This document shows, one piece after another, positions 7,701 through 18,115 of a stretch of DNA of 64,000 bases. The stretch lies in the NCBI GenBank assembly GCA_017308255.1, contig JAFKFN010000015.1, forward strand, positions 1 through 64,000. Direction: 5' to 3'. The notes below the pieces were generated by a model. That model worked only from the letters and a program-made list of their open reading frames with translations, was not told where the DNA came from and did not search any database. How positions within the stretch are numbered: position 1 is the stretch's first letter; the number at the start of each line of letters is the position of its first letter. Source of the DNA: Altererythrobacter sp. (GTDB lineage Bacteria > Pseudomonadota > Alphaproteobacteria > Sphingomonadales > Sphingomonadaceae). The translations under genes and the position numbers were made by a program.

Positions 7701-9848
7701 ATGGACCGCGTCAAGATCGCCGGCAAGCCCGAGGCACTGGGCAAGCGGATCGGCAAAGGCGGCGAAGGCGAGGTCTATGCGCTCCAGTCGCGCCCTGACC
7801 GGGCCGTCAAGATCTACAAGGAGAATTTGCGCGGCCAGCGCGAGTCGAAGGTTCGCGCGATGGTGGCTGGGCAGTTGGCGGCCGCCACCGACCTCGTTGC
7901 CTTTCCGGCGGAGATTGTCACCGACCTGAAAGGCGGCTTCGTCGGGTTCATCATGCGGTTGGTCAGCGGCTACCAACCTGTCCACGAGCTCTACAGCCCG
8001 AAGTCACGCAAGCAGCATTTCCCCAAGGCCGACTATCGGTTCCTGGTGCGCGCCGCGCTCAACGTGGCCCGCGCCGTGGGCAAGGTCCATCAGGCCGGGT
8101 GCGTCATCGGCGACTTCAACCATTCGGGCGTGCTCGTCGCCCAGGACGCGACCGTCGCGCTGATCGACGCGGACAGCTTCCAGTTCGCTCGCGAGGGACG
8201 GGCCTTCCCGTGCGTCGTCGGCGTGCCGGACTTCACTCCGCCGGAATTGCACGGCCTCAACCTGTCGACCGTGACCCGCACCCGCGCCCATGACCATTTC
8301 GGACTGGCGGTAGCGATCTTCCACCTGCTCGCGATGGGCAAGCATCCCTATGCTGGCCGCTTCGCCGGCGGCGATCTGTCGATGGGCGAGGCGATCGCGC
8401 AGAACCGCTTCGCCTTCTCCCTCATCCGCAAGAACGAGACCCGCACGACCCCGCCGCCGGGATCGGTGAGCCTGCAGGACTTTCCGGCACCTGTCGCGCG
8501 GGCGTTCGAGGCGGCGTTCGGCCTTGATCCCGCGATGCGGCCGGATGCGAGCCAGTGGGTCACGGCGCTGAAGGAGCTCGAAGCGGCGCTCAGCCACTGC
8601 ACCGCGATCAAGACACACTATTATCCGTCCGCGGCCCGCAAATGCGTCTGGTGCCGGCTCGCTGGGCAGTCGGGCGTCGATATGTTCCCCGACCTGCTCG
8701 GCACGGTTCCGCCGATGCCTGGCGGGCCGTTCGACATCGAGCGCTTCTGGGCGCAAATCCGCGCGGTCCGGTTGCCGCGGCCCGAAGACCTTCTGCCGAC
8801 ATGGTCGGGCGATCCAGGATCGGGCAGCACGGCTGTCGCCGAAGCGAAGCGTGCGCTCAATGCACGCAAAGCACTCGGCATCGCGGCATTGATCGCCGCC
8901 GGTGCCGGATTCGGCTACGCAGCGGGTGCCGCGATCATCTGGATCGGCATCGGGATATTCGGCTTGGTGAAATTGCTCGGCGGCTCGATCGACGAGGCGC
9001 CGTTCCGCAAGGCCTATGACGATGCCGATCAGCGCGCCCGCAACGCGGAACTCGCATTTCTTCAGCGCATGGGACTTACCGAGCTTGCCGGAATCCGCGA
9101 CGATCTGGAACGCTGGATCGCCGAATATCGCAAGCTGGATAGCGATCTCGCCCAGGAGATCATGCGTCTCAAGGCAACCCGCGAGGCGCGGCAGCGGGCC
9201 ACCTTCCTCGATCGCTTCCCGATCCGGCGTGCGCGGATCTCGGGGATCGGCCCGGCCAAGACGGCGACGCTCGCCTCCTATGGTATCGAGACGGCGGCCG
9301 ACATTGCCCCGCACGCGATCATGGCCGTGCCCGGCTTCGGCGAGGCGATGACCGCAAAGCTCCTGCTGTGGCGGCGCGGACATGAAGCCAAGTTCCGCTA
9401 CAATGCCGCGCCTGACGCTTCCGATGTCCAGGCCGAGAATGCAATCCGTTCCGCGCACGCCGCCAAACGAGCCGATCTCCAGTCGAAGATACGTTCAGGG
9501 ACAGCCGCTCTTCAAACCGCGCCGCAGCGGCTCGCATCGCGATCGCAGAGTGTCGACCAGCCGTTGACGCACGCGCTCGGCGAGCGCGCGAGGGCCGCCC
9601 GCGACCTTGAGATCCTCGGTATTCCCGTTCCCCAGCGCACACCGATCGTCTTTGGCGCCAAGCCGTCCCCCACACCGCCGGCGCCGGCTCCATCCCGTCC
9701 CATGCCGTCAGCTCCATCGAGCACCGTTCCGAGCTGCCCACGCTGCGGATCGCCCATGCGCCGGCGCACGGCGCGGCGCGGGAGCCGGGCGGGCCGGCAA
9801 TTCTGGGGCTGTTCGCGCTATCCCGGTTGTACCGGGACGCGGAACTAG
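7701..9848 (+). CDS. Protein kinase with HhH and C4 zinc-finger domains (TerY-P triad)
   Basis: This 715-residue protein begins with a eukaryotic-like kinase domain: glycine loop RIGKGGEGEVYAL, Lys37 in AVKIYK, a divergent catalytic loop IGDFNHSGVLV and LIDADSF where DFG is expected. A hydrophobic stretch follows at about 395-430, then a charged helical region, two helix-hairpin-helix motifs (ISGIGPAKTATL and VPGFGEAMTAKLL) and a C-terminal topoisomerase-type zinc finger (CPRCGSPM with a later pair of Cys in GCSRYPGC). The fusion suggests phosphorylation linked to DNA sensing. The ATG at 7701 follows the phosphatase stop by one base; a GTG at 7692 is the alternative. Confidence 0.88.
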   Translation: MDRVKIAGKPEALGKRIGKGGEGEVYALQSRPDRAVKIYKENLRGQRESKVRAMVAGQLAAATDLVAFPAEIVTDLKGGFVGFIMRLVSGYQPVHELYSPKSRKQHFPKADYRFLVRAALNVARAVGKVHQAGCVIGDFNHSGVLVAQDATVALIDADSFQFAREGRAFPCVVGVPDFTPPELHGLNLSTVTRTRAHDHFGLAVAIFHLLAMGKHPYAGRFAGGDLSMGEAIAQNRFAFSLIRKNETRTTPPPGSVSLQDFPAPVARAFEAAFGLDPAMRPDASQWVTALKELEAALSHCTAIKTHYYPSAARKCVWCRLAGQSGVDMFPDLLGTVPPMPGGPFDIERFWAQIRAVRLPRPEDLLPTWSGDPGSGSTAVAEAKRALNARKALGIAALIAAGAGFGYAAGAAIIWIGIGIFGLVKLLGGSIDEAPFRKAYDDADQRARNAELAFLQRMGLTELAGIRDDLERWIAEYRKLDSDLAQEIMRLKATREARQRATFLDRFPIRRARISGIGPAKTATLASYGIETAADIAPHAIMAVPGFGEAMTAKLLLWRRGHEAKFRYNAAPDASDVQAENAIRSAHAAKRADLQSKIRSGTAALQTAPQRLASRSQSVDQPLTHALGERARAARDLEILGIPVPQRTPIVFGAKPSPTPPAPAPSRPMPSAPSSTVPSCPRCGSPMRRRTARRGSRAGRQFWGCSRYPGCTGTRN

Positions 9849-9893
9849 GCGGGACGCGCCGCGCGCCCTGGCCAGCTCGAACGGTCGAACGCG

Positions 9894-10667
9894 TCATGGC
9901 GCGGTCGTGGCCTGTGCCCGGATCGCGGCTTCATGCTCGCCGACGAGCTGCTGGAAGGAAGCGAAGGCGGTGTAGAAATGGCCCTGCTCACCCTCGAGCA
10001 AGGCGACGGTGGCCGCCAGATCGAGCGGCTCGCGGCCGCCAAAGCCATAGCAGACCCGGCCGGTTTCTTCGTTGACGAACCTCGTCACCAATTGCGTCAT
10101 GCCGACCACGAAGCGGGGCGAGAAGCGATGGTTGTAGGCATTCCGAAAATCCCCGGTCCCTTCCCGGAAGGCCCCTGCGCCGATGGCGTCAAGCGCCTGT
10201 TTGAGCGGCTTGTAGCTCGGCCACGGCTTGCCGTAGCGGTCGCCGACATGGGGATAGATGTGGCGATCGAGTGGCAGGTCGTCGGTCCACGACGCACCCT
10301 GCTTCAGCATGTTGGCCTGATGACACAAATGGGCGGCCGCAAAACCAAAGCGCCCTTTTACAACGTAGGGCAGATTGAGGGCATTTGTCGCCAGCGCGTC
10401 GACAAACTCATGGGTGGCCGCGAGCTGGCGCTTGGCGGAGAGCGGTGCAAGCACCGTCGCCCATGCTCGTAAGCGATGCACGTCATTGGTGAAGGCGTTG
10501 ATGCTATTGGCGAGTTCGCGCGCGAACTCGTCCAGCATCTGGGAATAGGCCATCCACTGTGCGCTGAGCGGGTTCGGGAGATCGGTCCAGTCATAGGGCA
10601 TATAACGACCGATGAACGGCGTCGCTTTCAGGGTCTGCCGGTATATCCGGTATAGCGCGATCGACAT
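9894..10667 (-). CDS. HEPN-like protein with R-x4-H motif
   Basis: This 257-residue, mostly helical protein has no signal peptide. The segment FRNAYNHR at 174-181 contains Arg175-Asn176 and His180, the R-x4-H arrangement of the active site of HEPN ribonucleases. The remaining sequence is not one I can place with confidence; it may belong with the Cthe_2314-like HEPN group. It converges on the TerY-P triad, with 45 bases between stops, and lies divergently next to the AlpA-like gene. HEPN RNases are common effectors in defence and toxin systems, so an abortive-infection role is plausible but inferred from one motif and context. Confidence 0.5.
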   Translation of the reverse strand: MSIALYRIYRQTLKATPFIGRYMPYDWTDLPNPLSAQWMAYSQMLDEFARELANSINAFTNDVHRLRAWATVLAPLSAKRQLAATHEFVDALATNALNLPYVVKGRFGFAAAHLCHQANMLKQGASWTDDLPLDRHIYPHVGDRYGKPWPSYKPLKQALDAIGAGAFREGTGDFRNAYNHRFSPRFVVGMTQLVTRFVNEETGRVCYGFGGREPLDLAATVALLEGEQGHFYTAFASFQQLVGEHEAAIRAQATTAP

Positions 10668-10887
10668 GGTCCGCTGCTCTAGCGCACCATCCTGCCTCTG
10701 GACACAGCGCCAACCCCGACCCGGCGTAACCTACCTCCTAATTGAACCAGGGTCTGCGGCCGTGGGAGCCATCTTTCCCAGAGCCTGTCTTTCTTGCCCA
10801 GACTACGACGGGTCGACGCGAAGGGTTCCAACGCTTGAAGAAATGCGGTTTCAATCGCTCGCAATCAGCAAGCTGACGAGGATCGCC

Positions 10888-11184
10888 ATGCCCAAGACCC
10901 CTCCGGTGAACTATACGCGGACCATTCGGCGCGACCAGCTCAGGGAGATGGTTCCGCTTGCGGACAGCACCATATTCGCGATGGAGCAGCGCGGAGAGTT
11001 TCCGCGGCGATACGCTCTCTCGCCGCGGACCGTGGTTTGGGACTTAGCCGAAGTGGAAGCCTGGCTGGCGGCACGCAAGGCAAACCCGATCGAGCGTGGG
11101 CAGCATGCCGATGTGCGCCTGCGGCATACACGTCCCGTCAGAGGCTCGGATCAGGTTGCAGCAAGGGCATCGACGGCGGAATGA
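10888..11184 (+). CDS. AlpA-like phage-type transcriptional regulator / excisionase
   Basis: This 98-residue protein has an AlpA-type winged-helix motif: RDQLREMVPLADSTIFAMEQ, then GEFPRRYALSPRTVVWDLAEVEAWLAARK in two parts at residues 37-63. AlpA proteins of P4-like elements regulate or direct excision by the integrase. I start at the ATG at 10888 because GAGGA lies just upstream and the match begins there, although the frame is open from 10612. Its 3' end overlaps the end of the convergent integrase gene by 47 bases. Upstream, 10668-10887, I see no gene. Confidence 0.82.
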   Translation: MPKTPPVNYTRTIRRDQLREMVPLADSTIFAMEQRGEFPRRYALSPRTVVWDLAEVEAWLAARKANPIERGQHADVRLRHTRPVRGSDQVAARASTAE

Positions 11185-12394
11185 GGACCGGCGCATATTT
11201 CTGCCCGCCAATCCATGCGTCCACCGTGTTCGACCATTCCTGCATCATGTGGCGCCGCTGCACCTCATACTCAGCCTTGTTGTAAACACCGCGCGACGAG
11301 CGCCCATCCTCATGAGCCAAGCACTTCTCAATCCAATCGCTGTTGAAGCCCAATTCATTGAGGAGCGTCGATCCGGTCCGGCGCAGGTCATGCACCGTGA
11401 AGGGCTCCAGCGGCAGACCCTCCTTCTTCGCCAGATCCACGACTGAATAGGTGACGCGATTGAACGTCGCGCGGGACATCGGGGCGTCCGCATCGTAGCG
11501 GGAGGGCAGTAGGTAGCGCGAGTTTCCCGCACAGGTCTTCAAGGCGATCAGGATGTCGAGCATCTGCCGGGAGAGATAGACGTTGTGCGCCTTGGAGCGC
11601 TTCATCCGTTCCTTCGGGATGCTCCAGACCGCGTTCTCGAAGTCGACTTCGTCCCACACCGCATCCTGCAATTCGCTTTTCCGCACCATCGAGAGCAGGA
11701 AGAACTTCATGCCGAGACGGATCGTAGGCAGCGTTGCGACCTTCTCGATAACCTTGAAAAGAACCCGAATCTCCGAGGGCGAGAGCGAGCGATCCTTGGG
11801 CACGAAGGTCGCGATCGAAGCAGGCCCGACTTCATCCGCCGGATTGGCGACCTTCTCGCCGTGGAGGATCGCGAAGCCATAGATTTGCTTCGCGATGTCC
11901 CGGACGTGAATTGCGGTGGCCGGCGCCCCTCGATCAACGATCGCTCCGCACAGCTCGCGGAGATCCCCCGGCGTGATCTCAGTGAGCAGGCGGTTGCGCC
12001 AAGGTGGCAAAAGCTCGCGCTCGAAGATCGAACGGCGCATCGCCCGCGTGCTGTCAGCCATCGGTGCGGCCTTCAGCCACTTCTCGCCGAACTCACCGAA
12101 GCTCTTGGCCTCTTTGATCCGACGCTTCTCGCGCTGCTTCTCGATCGCCGGGGAAACGCCTTCGGCAACCGACCGTCGGGCATCCAGACACTTTTCGCGC
12201 GCACGCGCCAGGGAGAGCCCCGCAGGGCCATAGCGGCCGAGCACGACTGTCTCGCGTCGGCCGTTCAGGCGATAGTCGTAGCGAAAAGAGAGGGAACCTT
12301 TCGGGCTTACGAGCACATAGAGCCCGTCGCGGTCCGTCACCTTGTATGGCTTTTCTTGTGATTTCAGTGATTTAAGCGCAGCATCGGTAAGCAT
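11138..12394 (-). CDS. int: P4-type tyrosine integrase
   Basis: This 418-residue recombinase has the DUF4102 arm-binding N-terminal domain (YKVTDRDGLYVLVSPKGS), a core-binding domain and a catalytic domain with Arg238, His335-x2-Arg338, His361 and Tyr371 (nucleophile in RGVYNKAEY). All catalytic residues are present, so it should be active. The ATG at 12394 has GGAGGA about six bases upstream; the frame continues 50 codons further, but through the putative arm sites. It is transcribed away from guaA and lies 294 bases from its 3' end, as expected for an integrase gene next to its attachment site. Confidence 0.93.
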   Translation of the reverse strand: MLTDAALKSLKSQEKPYKVTDRDGLYVLVSPKGSLSFRYDYRLNGRRETVVLGRYGPAGLSLARAREKCLDARRSVAEGVSPAIEKQREKRRIKEAKSFGEFGEKWLKAAPMADSTRAMRRSIFERELLPPWRNRLLTEITPGDLRELCGAIVDRGAPATAIHVRDIAKQIYGFAILHGEKVANPADEVGPASIATFVPKDRSLSPSEIRVLFKVIEKVATLPTIRLGMKFFLLSMVRKSELQDAVWDEVDFENAVWSIPKERMKRSKAHNVYLSRQMLDILIALKTCAGNSRYLLPSRYDADAPMSRATFNRVTYSVVDLAKKEGLPLEPFTVHDLRRTGSTLLNELGFNSDWIEKCLAHEDGRSSRGVYNKAEYEVQRRHMMQEWSNTVDAWIGGQKYAPVLIPPSMPLLQPDPSL

Positions 12395-12416
12395 CGCCTG
12401 TCCTCCGTGAGAGAAA

Positions 12417-12563
12417 ATACCGTCAGGCTCTTTCGACGCACCGATGAGCGATAAAATCGCTATTTTCCAACACTTTAAGACGAAAAAAATACCGTCACGA
12501 GCCTTATGGACCCTGACGGTATCGGGCAAATCGGCGGATGACAAGGGAGGCCGATACCGTCAG
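12417..12563. repeat. Four 10-bp ATACCGTCAG motifs: putative integrase arm sites
   Basis: ATACCGTCAG occurs at 12417-12426 and 12554-12563, ATACCGTCAC at 12489-12498, and the inverted copy CTGACGGTAT at 12513-12522. All lie between the integrase start and the guaA end. Repeated short motifs in both orientations beside an int gene are the usual form of arm-type binding sites, and the same sites could autoregulate int. They are interpreted from position and repetition only. Confidence 0.6.
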
Positions 12564-12610
12564 CCGGTTCGACAAGATTCTTCTCTGCGCACCGATTGCC
12601 CTCGAATGCG

Positions 12611-12637
12611 GCTGTAAGAAAAATTATTTTTTTCAGC
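12611..12637. other. AT-rich palindrome beside the attachment site
   Basis: GCTG and CAGC enclose an A-run and a T-run with a short central loop (GAAAAATTATTTTTTTC). It is the most AT-rich stretch at this junction. It could be a weak terminator for guaA, replacing one displaced by the island, or part of the attP DNA-bending region. Confidence 0.3.
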
Positions 12638-12688
12638 TAGTTATGTCGTAGAATGGGAAAGGCTGGGGTACCTCTGGGAAGGCCAAAA

Positions 12689-12712
12689 TCATTCCCACTC
12701 GATCGTGCCGGG
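12689..12712. other. Probable island attachment site in the 3' end of guaA
   Basis: These bases encode the last residues of GuaA (GTIEWE plus stop), the segment reported as the integration target of many genomic islands. The neighbouring integrase, the arm-like repeats and the abrupt change in gene content support use as an attachment site here. The exact core and the matching repeat at the far end cannot be set from this window. Confidence 0.6.
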
Positions 12713-14278
12713 GGGCTTGCTGGTATAGTCGTAAACCACCCGGTTGATGCCCTTGACCTCGTTGACGATGCGCGTCGCCACATTGGCCAGGAAATGCGGA
12801 TCGAAGGGATAGACGTCTGCGGTCATGCCGTCGGTGCTGGTGACCGCGCGCAAGGCGCAGACGTTGTCGTAGGTGCGCGAATCGCCCATGACGCCCACCG
12901 TGCGCACCGGCAGCAGCACGGCGAAGGCCTGCCAGATCGCATCGTATAGGCCGGCAGCGCGGATCTCCTCGAGATAGAGGGCGTCCGCCTTGCGCAGGAT
13001 ATCGCAGCGTTCGCGCGTCACTTCGCCGGGGATGCGGATGGCGAGGCCCGGGCCGGGGAACGGGTGGCGGCCGACGAAGGCTTCGGGCAGGCCCAGCTCG
13101 CGGCCCAGCTCGCGCACCTCGTCCTTGAACAGCTCGCGCAGCGGCTCCACCAGCGCCATGTTCATCCGTTCGGGCAGGCCGCCCACGTTGTGATGGCTCT
13201 TGATCGTCACCGAAGGGCCGCCGGTGAAGCTGACGCTTTCGATCACGTCGGGATAGAGCGTGCCCTGGGCCAGGAAATCGGCGCCGCCGATCTTGCGCGC
13301 CTCCGCCTCGAACACGTCGATGAAGGTCTTGCCGATGAACTTGCGCTTGGCCTCCGGATCGGTGACCCCGGCGAGGCCGCCGAGGAACAGTTCTTCGGCA
13401 TCCACATGGACCAGCGGGATATTGTAGGAATTGCGGAACAGGCTGACCACCTGCTCCGCTTCGCCCATCCGCATCAGCCCGTGATCGACGAAGACGCAGG
13501 TCAGCTGGTCGCCGATCGCCTCGTGGATCAGCACCGCGGCGACGGCGGAATCGACGCCGCCCGACAGCCCGCAGAGCACTCGCCTGTCGCCGACCTGGGC
13601 GCGGATCTCCTCGATCTTGGTCTTGCGGAATTCCGCCATGGTCCAGTCGCCCGCGCAGCCGCAGACGTGGCGGACGAAGTTGGCCAGCAGCCGGCCGCCA
13701 TCGGGCGTATGCACCACCTCGGGATGGAACTGCGTGCCGTAATAATGCCGTTCCTCGTCCGCGATCACCGCGAAAGGGGCGCCGTCGCTGGTGGCGACGA
13801 TCCGGAAGCCGGGGGCGAACCGCGTCACCTTGTCGCCGTGGCTCATCCATACCTGGTGCCGTTCGCCCACTTGCCACAGGCCGTCGAACAGCTTGCAGTC
13901 TTCGGCCACGGTCAGGAACGCGCGGCCGAACTCGCCGCCCCTGCTTAGATCATCCGGCCCCGTCTCGTGCCCCGGGCGGACTTCGCCGCCGAGCTGGTGA
14001 GTCATCACCTGCTGGCCATAGCAGATGCCCAGGATCGGCAATCCGCTGTCGAACAGCGCCTGAGGCGCGCGCGGACTGCCTTCCTCGGGCACTCCGGCGG
14101 GTGAGCCGGACAGGATGATGCCCTTGGGGCGCAGCCGCTCGAATGCCTCTTCGGCGAGAGTGAACGGGGCGATCTCGGAATAGACGCCGGCCTCGCGCAC
14201 CCGGCGCGCGATGAGCTGCGTCACCTGGCTGCCGAAATCGACGATCAGGATGGAGTCGGGAAGATGCGCTGGGTCCAT
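12689..14278 (-). CDS. guaA: GMP synthase (glutamine-hydrolysing)
   Basis: This 529-residue enzyme converts XMP to GMP with ATP and glutamine in the cytosol. The class I amidotransferase domain has Cys86 in GICYGQQ with His186 and Glu188 in FHPEVV. The ATP-pyrophosphatase domain has the PP-loop SGGVDS at 239-244. The C-terminus KPPGTIEWE is the universal ending. The length is normal, so island insertion has preserved the reading frame. It starts at the ATG at 14278 and is monocistronic in appearance. Confidence 0.98.
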   Translation of the reverse strand: MDPAHLPDSILIVDFGSQVTQLIARRVREAGVYSEIAPFTLAEEAFERLRPKGIILSGSPAGVPEEGSPRAPQALFDSGLPILGICYGQQVMTHQLGGEVRPGHETGPDDLSRGGEFGRAFLTVAEDCKLFDGLWQVGERHQVWMSHGDKVTRFAPGFRIVATSDGAPFAVIADEERHYYGTQFHPEVVHTPDGGRLLANFVRHVCGCAGDWTMAEFRKTKIEEIRAQVGDRRVLCGLSGGVDSAVAAVLIHEAIGDQLTCVFVDHGLMRMGEAEQVVSLFRNSYNIPLVHVDAEELFLGGLAGVTDPEAKRKFIGKTFIDVFEAEARKIGGADFLAQGTLYPDVIESVSFTGGPSVTIKSHHNVGGLPERMNMALVEPLRELFKDEVRELGRELGLPEAFVGRHPFPGPGLAIRIPGEVTRERCDILRKADALYLEEIRAAGLYDAIWQAFAVLLPVRTVGVMGDSRTYDNVCALRAVTSTDGMTADVYPFDPHFLANVATRIVNEVKGINRVVYDYTSKPPGTIEWE

Positions 14279-14374
14279 GCCGCGGCGTTAGGTTCGTCTC
14301 CCTGACCTGTCCAGCCGGTGCGTGCCCGGCGGCAAAGGGCGCCAGGCCAGGTTACAGGCAGATGAAAAATGGCG

Positions 14375-14389
14375 TTGCAAAATCTGCAA
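14375..14389. promoter_or_regulatory. TTGCA-N5-TGCAA inverted repeat upstream of UrcA gene
   Basis: A perfect TTGCA/TGCAA pair lies 119 bases before the UrcA-family start, and GTTGCAC-like half-sites recur to about 14440. It suits an operator for a dimeric regulator; the regulator is unknown. Confidence 0.4.
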
Positions 14390-14507
14390 GGGGGCTTGCG
14401 CTCTTCGCGTTTGCACAAATCGATGCTGCGTTGCACCTAAAGCCTACAGCATAAGCCTGGGATGTCCCCGAAAGGCGGCCGAAAACCGGATGAAAAGGAA
14501 TTACGCG

Positions 14508-14834
14508 ATGCGCATCTCTATCGTCACCGTTCTCGCCGCCGTGGCTGTCTCCGCCGCCGTGCCTGCGGCCGCCGATACCGCCGCCGACCCGATCGAGAGC
14601 TTTTCCGTGACCGTGGGTGTCGGCGATCTCGACGTCGCCACTCCCGCCGGCGCGGCCGCGTTGGACAAGCGGGTCGAAGCCGCCGCGTCCGACGCCTGCC
14701 GGAAGCCGGACATCCGCCAGCTCAAGCTGATGGAGGCATGGGAAGAGTGCAAGAGCGCGGCCAAGGCCCGCGCGCTCGAGCAGATCTCGATCCTCGAACC
14801 CTACGAGAGTCTGGCGCTGGCCAGCCTGTTCTGA
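14508..14834 (+). CDS. UrcA-family exported protein
   Basis: This 108-residue protein has an N-terminal signal peptide (MRISIVTVLAAVAVSAAVPA, cleaved near AAAD) and then a short mature region with the UrcA-type pattern: SFSVTVGVGDLDVATPAGAA and a pair of cysteines at SDACRKP and EECK. UrcA-family proteins are small periplasmic proteins common in sphingomonads and Caulobacter, with little known function. I start at the ATG at 14508, seven bases after AAGGAA; an ATG at 14490 is also in frame. It is followed by a 27-codon ORF and a strong terminator. Confidence 0.78.
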   Translation: MRISIVTVLAAVAVSAAVPAAADTAADPIESFSVTVGVGDLDVATPAGAAALDKRVEAAASDACRKPDIRQLKLMEAWEECKSAAKARALEQISILEPYESLALASLF

Positions 14835-14853
14835 ACCGATTGGAAGCAAACCG

Positions 14854-14937
14854 ATGTTGAAAATGATCAAGCGTGTGCTCGATGCCTATGTCAGCGGTGC
14901 CGGCAACTGTCCGGTGCCGATGGTCTGGACCTTCTGA
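14854..14937 (+). CDS. Possible 27-residue small protein
   Basis: ATG at 14854 to TGA at 14935-14937 encodes a peptide starting MLKMIKRVLDAYVSGAG and ending CPVPMVWTF. It lies 19 bases after the UrcA-family stop and just before an intrinsic terminator, so it would be on the same transcript. A weak GGAAG precedes the start. Position and an amphipathic N-terminal helix make it worth keeping, but such short frames also arise by chance. Confidence 0.4.
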   Translation: MLKMIKRVLDAYVSGAGNCPVPMVWTF

Positions 14938-17948
<3,011 letters not shown>

Positions 17949-18039
17949 CGTCTTCCTGAATTCGCGGGCGCGGGCGATGTTCTCGGATGAGGCGCCGAGA
18001 GTACGATGATGCCGGCGGGGAAGTTCCGATTGAGAGGTT

Positions 18040-18099
18040 CCGACCCCTCCACCACCCGGCTGCGCCGGGTGGTCCCCCTCCCCGTTCCGGGGAGGATCG
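18040..18099. repeat. GC-rich palindromic repeat, right inverted copy (DUF559 unit 1)
   Basis: This is the reverse complement of the repeat at 17606-17657, with the same CCTCCCCGGAACGGGGAGG core and a CCACCCGGC/GCCGGGTGG hairpin. It ends 16 bases before the mccB stop. Confidence 0.85.
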
Positions 18100-18115
18100 G
18101 TAAACTGGTCCCCCC

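Noticed and set aside
10679..10864. Small frame between the HEPN-like and AlpA-like genes
   Set aside because: No ribosome binding site or recognisable pattern, and composition like a shadow frame.
12395..12544. Longer integrase start at 12544
   Set aside because: It would translate through the repeated motifs, and a good ribosome binding site marks 12394.
12689..12712. Second copy of the guaA end inside the window marking the left island boundary
   Set aside because: I looked for the same sequence in 1-12,600 and did not see it, so the left end is placed outside the window.
12633..13877. Alternative frame over guaA
   Set aside because: Very rich in Arg, Gly and Pro with no domain; guaA in the other frame is complete.
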